Source of the DNA: Ruegeria marina
Lineage (GTDB): Bacteria > Pseudomonadota > Alphaproteobacteria > Rhodobacterales > Rhodobacteraceae
DNA length: 64,000 nucleotides
Assembly (NCBI RefSeq): GCF_900101475.1
Contig: NZ_FMZV01000011.1
Coordinates: forward strand, 1 to 64,000
Reading direction: 5' to 3'
Below the pieces are notes generated by a model. It searched no databases, was not told the origin of the DNA, and saw only the letters and a program-made list of their open reading frames with translations. This document shows, in pieces, positions 60,424-64,000 of this stretch. The number at the start of each line of letters is the position of its first letter. The first letter of the stretch is position 1. A program made the translations under genes and the position numbers.

Positions 60424-61974
60424 ATGAAACAGATTGGAACAACCCGCCGGGGGTTTCTCGGCACGACCGCGGCATTTGGCGCGCTGAGCCTGACCCCGGC
60501 CTGGACCACGGCGGCCTTTGCACAGGTTGGTGGTACCCTGCGTCTGCGTATCGACGGCGACAATGACGTGCTCGATCCCGGTTACATGGTCGGCGGCACC
60601 GAGGTTGAGGCGCAGAAGCAATGCCTGCCGTTTTTGGCGGAGTACATCCAGGAAGGTGACACCTTCACCTGGCGACCCACCTACTATGTCACAAAGCTCG
60701 AACAGCGGGATCCCACTCATATCGATTTCGAACTGGTCGAGGGGCTGATGTGGTCGAACGGCTATGGCATGCTCAAGGCGTCAGATGTGAAATTCTCGTT
60801 CGAGCGCATGAAGGACAGTGATTGGTCCGGCTATTTCGAGGCGCTGGATCATGTCGAGGTGACTGGCGACCTGACCGGCACCATCGTGCTCAACAAGCCC
60901 TTTGCCCCATTCCAGATGGTCACGCTCTGCCATGGTCCCGGGGCCATCGTCTGCGAACAGGCGGTCAAGGATGCGGGCGGCCGTTTCACTACGCAATTCC
61001 CCGCCGTTTGCGGCCCCTATACCTACGAGGCGACGCCGGGACAGCGCGCCGTCTTTACCGCCAATCCCGAATGGACCGGCCCGAAACCGGCCTTTGACCG
61101 CGTGGAATGCAATGTCATCACCGAGGTCAAGGCGGCGGAACTGGCCTATGATGCCGGTGAACTGGACTGCACCGAGTTGGGCTCCGACACGCTGGCGCGC
61201 TATCTCAAGGAGATGCCCGCCGATACCGCCGTGACCACCGCTGGTGAACTGCAATATATGTGGATGGGCATGAATACCGAGCATCCCAAGCTGCAGGACA
61301 TCCGGGTGCGCCGCGCGATCCAGCATGCGGTGGATGTGGACACTATCCTGCAAGGTGCCTATTCCGGCACGACCGCCAAGTCTCATGGCATCATCTGCCC
61401 GGGTCTGCTGGGTCAACGGCAGGAAAGCGGTTTCAGCTACGATCCGGCCAAGGCAAAGGCACTTCTGGACGAGGCGGGCGTGTCCGGGCTGTCGCTCACC
61501 TTGCGGACGTTGAACGTGCAGGAGCGCATGCTGGCCGCCCAGATCATCCAGGCCAATCTGGCTGCCGTTGGCATCACCGTGACCGTCCTGCCCGTGGACA
61601 GCGGCCCGTTCTGGGAGATGGGGCAGGAAAGCAAGGGCGACACATGGAAGGAACTGGAGCTGTGGATCATGCGCTACGGCACCACGCCGGACCCTTACGA
61701 GGCGACGCAATGGTTCGTTTCGGACCAGGTCGGCATCTGGAACTGGGAGCGCTGGACCGACGAAGAATTCGACCGGCTCTATCAGGAAGGCATCAAGGAA
61801 ACCGATGAGGCCAAGCGGCGTGACATCTATCTGCGGATGCAGCAGATCATGGAAGACACCGGCGCCTATGTCTGGATCAACCATGAGCCGGAAGCCTATG
61901 CGCATCATGTCAGCATCACGATCAACGCGGCCCCGTCGGGCGAGTTGAACTACCGGCGCTTCACCAAATCCTGA
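60424..61974 (+). CDS. Peptide/nickel-type ABC transporter solute-binding protein
   Basis: A 516-residue family 5 extracellular binding protein; the ATG at 60424 follows GGGAGGAGATCACG. The N-terminus has a twin-arginine signal (TTRRGFLGTTAAFGALSLTP). LKASDVKFSFERMKDS and IRVRRAIQHAVDVDTILQ are family hallmarks. It supplies ligand to the permeases encoded next. The ligand is unknown, but the linked CocE-type hydrolase suggests a peptide or ester. Confidence 0.9.
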   Translation: MKQIGTTRRGFLGTTAAFGALSLTPAWTTAAFAQVGGTLRLRIDGDNDVLDPGYMVGGTEVEAQKQCLPFLAEYIQEGDTFTWRPTYYVTKLEQRDPTHIDFELVEGLMWSNGYGMLKASDVKFSFERMKDSDWSGYFEALDHVEVTGDLTGTIVLNKPFAPFQMVTLCHGPGAIVCEQAVKDAGGRFTTQFPAVCGPYTYEATPGQRAVFTANPEWTGPKPAFDRVECNVITEVKAAELAYDAGELDCTELGSDTLARYLKEMPADTAVTTAGELQYMWMGMNTEHPKLQDIRVRRAIQHAVDVDTILQGAYSGTTAKSHGIICPGLLGQRQESGFSYDPAKAKALLDEAGVSGLSLTLRTLNVQERMLAAQIIQANLAAVGITVTVLPVDSGPFWEMGQESKGDTWKELELWIMRYGTTPDPYEATQWFVSDQVGIWNWERWTDEEFDRLYQEGIKETDEAKRRDIYLRMQQIMEDTGAYVWINHEPEAYAHHVSITINAAPSGELNYRRFTKS

Positions 61975-61994
61975 GCGCCCGTTATTGGAACCGA

Positions 61995-62030
61995 CCGGTC
62001 CGGGGCGCGCCGAACCGCGCCTCGGACCGG
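61995..62030 (+). repeat. Intercistronic hairpin after the binding-protein gene
   Basis: Arms 61995-62009 and 62016-62030 pair over 15 bp with one G-U, six-base loop. It lies in the 90-base gap between the binding-protein and permease genes and has no T-run. Confidence 0.75.
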
Positions 62031-62064
62031 AACCCGATGCGGTCTGCGAAGTAGGGGGTAAACC

Positions 62065-63009
62065 GTGCTCTACTATCTTACGAAACGGCTAGGGTTGTCG
62101 GTGGTGGTGATCTGCCTCGTCGTGCTCCTGCTGTTTTCACTGCTTCACTTAATTCCCGGCGATCCGGCAACGATCGCACTGGGGCCGCGCGCCACGCCTG
62201 AGGCGATCGCGCGCTATGCCGAGAAGATGCATCTGGACGAGCCCGTCTGGCGGCAGTTTCTGATCTATATCGGTAATGCGGCCACCGGAGACCTGGGGCT
62301 GGACGTGTTCTCCGATCGGCCTGTTACGGCGATCATCCTTGAGCGGATCGGTTTCACCCTGGCGCTGGTTGCGGCGGGCATGGGATGGGCCATGCTGCTG
62401 GGCATCCCGCTGGGCTGTCTGGCTGCGGTCAAACCCAATAGCTGGCTGGACCGCGTCACCGGCGTCTTGTCGGTGGGAACCATTGCGGTGCCCTCGTTCC
62501 TCGTATCCATCTGGGCGCTGCTGATCTTTGCTGTACACCTGCGTTGGCTGCCGGCGATCGGCGCAGGCGAGCCCGGCGATCTTGGCGATCAGCTGGCGCA
62601 CCTGGTGCTGCCGGCCTTTGCCATCGGGCTGAGCTGGGTAGGTTATCTGGCGCGGATGGTGCGCGCTTCGATGCTCGAAGTGATGGGTGAGAACTATATC
62701 CGCTCGGCGCGCGCCTTCGGGCTCCGCCCCAGACGAGTGATCTTCGGATACGCGCTGCGGGTCGCCATTCTGCCGACCATCACGCTGATCGGCATGGGTT
62801 TTGGCGGCATGATCTCCTCGACCGTCTTCGCCGAGATCATCTTTGCCCGCCCCGGCATCGGCAAGCTGATCTTCGACGCCGTGATGGCGCGCAATTTCCC
62901 CATCGTGCAGGGCGCGGTTCTGGTGGCCACCGGCCTCTATATCCTCGTCGTCCTGTTTTCCGACATCCTCATAGCCTGGTTCGATCCCCGTGTCCGAGAA
63001 TCCCTCTGA
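62065..63009 (+). CDS. Peptide-type ABC transporter permease (DppB type)
   Basis: A 314-residue membrane protein starting at GTG 62065 after TAGGGGG. LLYYLTKRLGLS-like start (LYYLTKRLGLSVVVICLVV), LIPGDPATIALGPRATPEAI and the EAA loop YIRSARAFGLRPRRVIFGYA are typical of DppB. It overlaps the DppC gene by 20 bases. Confidence 0.9.
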   Translation: MLYYLTKRLGLSVVVICLVVLLLFSLLHLIPGDPATIALGPRATPEAIARYAEKMHLDEPVWRQFLIYIGNAATGDLGLDVFSDRPVTAIILERIGFTLALVAAGMGWAMLLGIPLGCLAAVKPNSWLDRVTGVLSVGTIAVPSFLVSIWALLIFAVHLRWLPAIGAGEPGDLGDQLAHLVLPAFAIGLSWVGYLARMVRASMLEVMGENYIRSARAFGLRPRRVIFGYALRVAILPTITLIGMGFGGMISSTVFAEIIFARPGIGKLIFDAVMARNFPIVQGAVLVATGLYILVVLFSDILIAWFDPRVRESL

Positions 63010-63934
63010 ACCCGAAACCGGCATTCCGGCCATCGACGCGACCGGGCTTCCCGATCACATGAGCGAAGCCGAGATCCGCGAATCCGCCGCCCGCGAGCGC
63101 CGCGAGAAGCTGCGCATGTTCCTGACCAACTGGCAGGGGCTCACCGGGCTGATCCTGGTTACGCTGTTCTTCGCAAGCGCGATTTTCGCGTCCTGGATCG
63201 CGCCCTATGAGCCCAACGCGCTGGACGTGCCGAACCGGCTCTCGGGTCCCACATGGGAGCATCTGGCGGGCACCGACCAGTTGGGGCGCGATACGCTTTC
63301 GCGCATTCTCCATGGTGGGCGCGTGGCACTGAAGATCGCGGCCATCGGCGTCTCGGTTTCGTTGGTTGTCGGCTTGATCCTTGGCATGATTGCAGGGTTT
63401 GGGCCGCGCTGGCTGGACAGCTTGCTGCTTCTGCTCTTTGACACCGTGCGCTCCTTTCCGACCATCGTGCTGGCGCTGGCCACCGTTGCGCTGACCGGCC
63501 CCAGCCTCGGCATGGTGCTGGCCATCGTGATCATCACCTCGATCCCGCAATATGCACGGGTGGCGCGCACGGCCACGCTTACGCTGCGCAATACCGATTT
63601 CATCCTGGCCGAGCGCTCGCTCGGGGCCAGCATGGGGCGGACGCTGTTGCACCACGTGATGCCCAACGTGGTGGGGCCGCTGTTGATCCTGGCGGCGATG
63701 GATGTGCCGGTGGTGGTCACCGTCGAGGCGGGGCTGAGCTTTCTCGGGCTGGGCGTTCTGCCCCCGACAGCCAGCTGGGGCACGATCCTGAACGAAGGAT
63801 ACCTGGTGATCCGCGACGCGCCCTGGATGGTGATCGCCGGGGGGATCCCGCTGATCCTGACCACGCTGGGCTTTACCTTCCTGGGCGAGGCGCTGCGCGA
63901 CATCTTCGATCCACGCATGGGGAAAGGACGCTGA
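62990..63934 (+). CDS. Peptide-type ABC transporter permease (DppC type)
   Basis: A 314-residue membrane protein from GTG 62990. After a soluble N-terminus it has GLTGLILVTLFFASAIFAS, the EHLAGTDQLGRDTLSRILHGGRVAL motif of DppC and the EAA loop FILAERSLGASMGRTLLHHV. It partners the DppB-type permease. Confidence 0.9.
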   Translation: MSENPSEPETGIPAIDATGLPDHMSEAEIRESAARERREKLRMFLTNWQGLTGLILVTLFFASAIFASWIAPYEPNALDVPNRLSGPTWEHLAGTDQLGRDTLSRILHGGRVALKIAAIGVSVSLVVGLILGMIAGFGPRWLDSLLLLLFDTVRSFPTIVLALATVALTGPSLGMVLAIVIITSIPQYARVARTATLTLRNTDFILAERSLGASMGRTLLHHVMPNVVGPLLILAAMDVPVVVTVEAGLSFLGLGVLPPTASWGTILNEGYLVIRDAPWMVIAGGIPLILTTLGFTFLGEALRDIFDPRMGKGR

Positions 63935-63935
63935 G

Positions 63936-64000
63936 ATGCCCAAAGATGCAATCCAAACGCCCGGGACGCTGCTGGACATCCGCAACCTGTCGGTGGATTT
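63936..64000 (+). CDS. ABC transporter ATP-binding protein, start only
   Basis: The ATG one base after the DppC stop opens MPKDAIQTPGTLLDIRNLSV, the start of a DppD-type ATPase, which then leaves the window. No Walker motif is visible in the 21 residues available; the call rests on LLDIRNLSVDF and operon order. Confidence 0.75.
   Translation, partial: MPKDAIQTPGTLLDIRNLSVD

Noticed and set aside
1-64000. CRISPR arrays, tRNA and rRNA genes, phage structural genes
   Set aside because: No regularly spaced repeats, no tRNA or rRNA sequence and no phage genes other than the isolated recombinase were seen by eye.

Overview
The window looks like a chromosome or large-replicon segment of a marine-type alphaproteobacterium, most likely Rhodobacterales (Roseobacter group). 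The reasons are GC-rich codon use, two TRAP transporter operons, many LysR regulators, GcvA-type regulators opening with a DWRS-type N-terminus, and gene families typical of that group (fused indolepyruvate oxidoreductase, BHAC enzymes, IS1182/IS256/IS110 debris). No rRNA, tRNA or CRISPR array was seen.

Layout. 1-5.6 kb: end of an IS5-type element, a small minus-strand operon (GFA protein, DUF1059 protein, solitary ectoine synthase, rhodanese) behind a divergent LysR gene, a second LysR gene with a divergent alpha/beta hydrolase, and an isolated tyrosine recombinase. 5.9-18.6 kb: one long minus-strand operon with a TRAP transporter, a serine hydrolase and five enzymes that all lead to or from a 2-oxo acid, with a divergent LysR gene. 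19.9-21.2 kb: decayed insertion sequences.

21.2-44.8 kb is the centre of interest. A TRAP transporter and an M20D amidohydrolase (hippuricase family) are divergent from a MarR gene. Next come a glycine riboswitch and an operon of a DadA-like oxidase plus bhcB, bhcC and bhcD (glycine to aspartate by beta-hydroxyaspartate chemistry, without bhcA). A terminator is followed by catB-benABCD and a five-gene HAAT ABC transporter. The far side holds a LysR gene, catA, an alpha/beta hydrolase and a BKACE-family enzyme. A near-identical palindrome in front of both the amidohydrolase/MarR pair and the riboswitch operon ties the first two parts together. I propose, as inference, that this is a hippurate (benzoylglycine) utilisation island: uptake, cleavage to glycine plus benzoate, then dedicated catabolism of both halves.

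44.7-45.5 kb is a patch of gene fragments. 45.5-51.3 kb carries a trimethylamine-dehydrogenase-like flavoprotein with altered substrate residues, an ArgE-like deacylase, a LysR gene and an HpaB-like monooxygenase. 51.8-54.4 kb is decayed (permease, alkylsulfatase and IS110 remnants) around an intact DMT exporter. 54.5-57.1 kb encodes a di-haem cytochrome and a CrtC/AttH-like lipocalin protein. 57.3-64 kb holds an HTH regulator divergent from a CocE-type hydrolase and a peptide-type ABC transporter. A 34-bp motif present upstream of both the hydrolase and the transporter probably marks them as one regulon.
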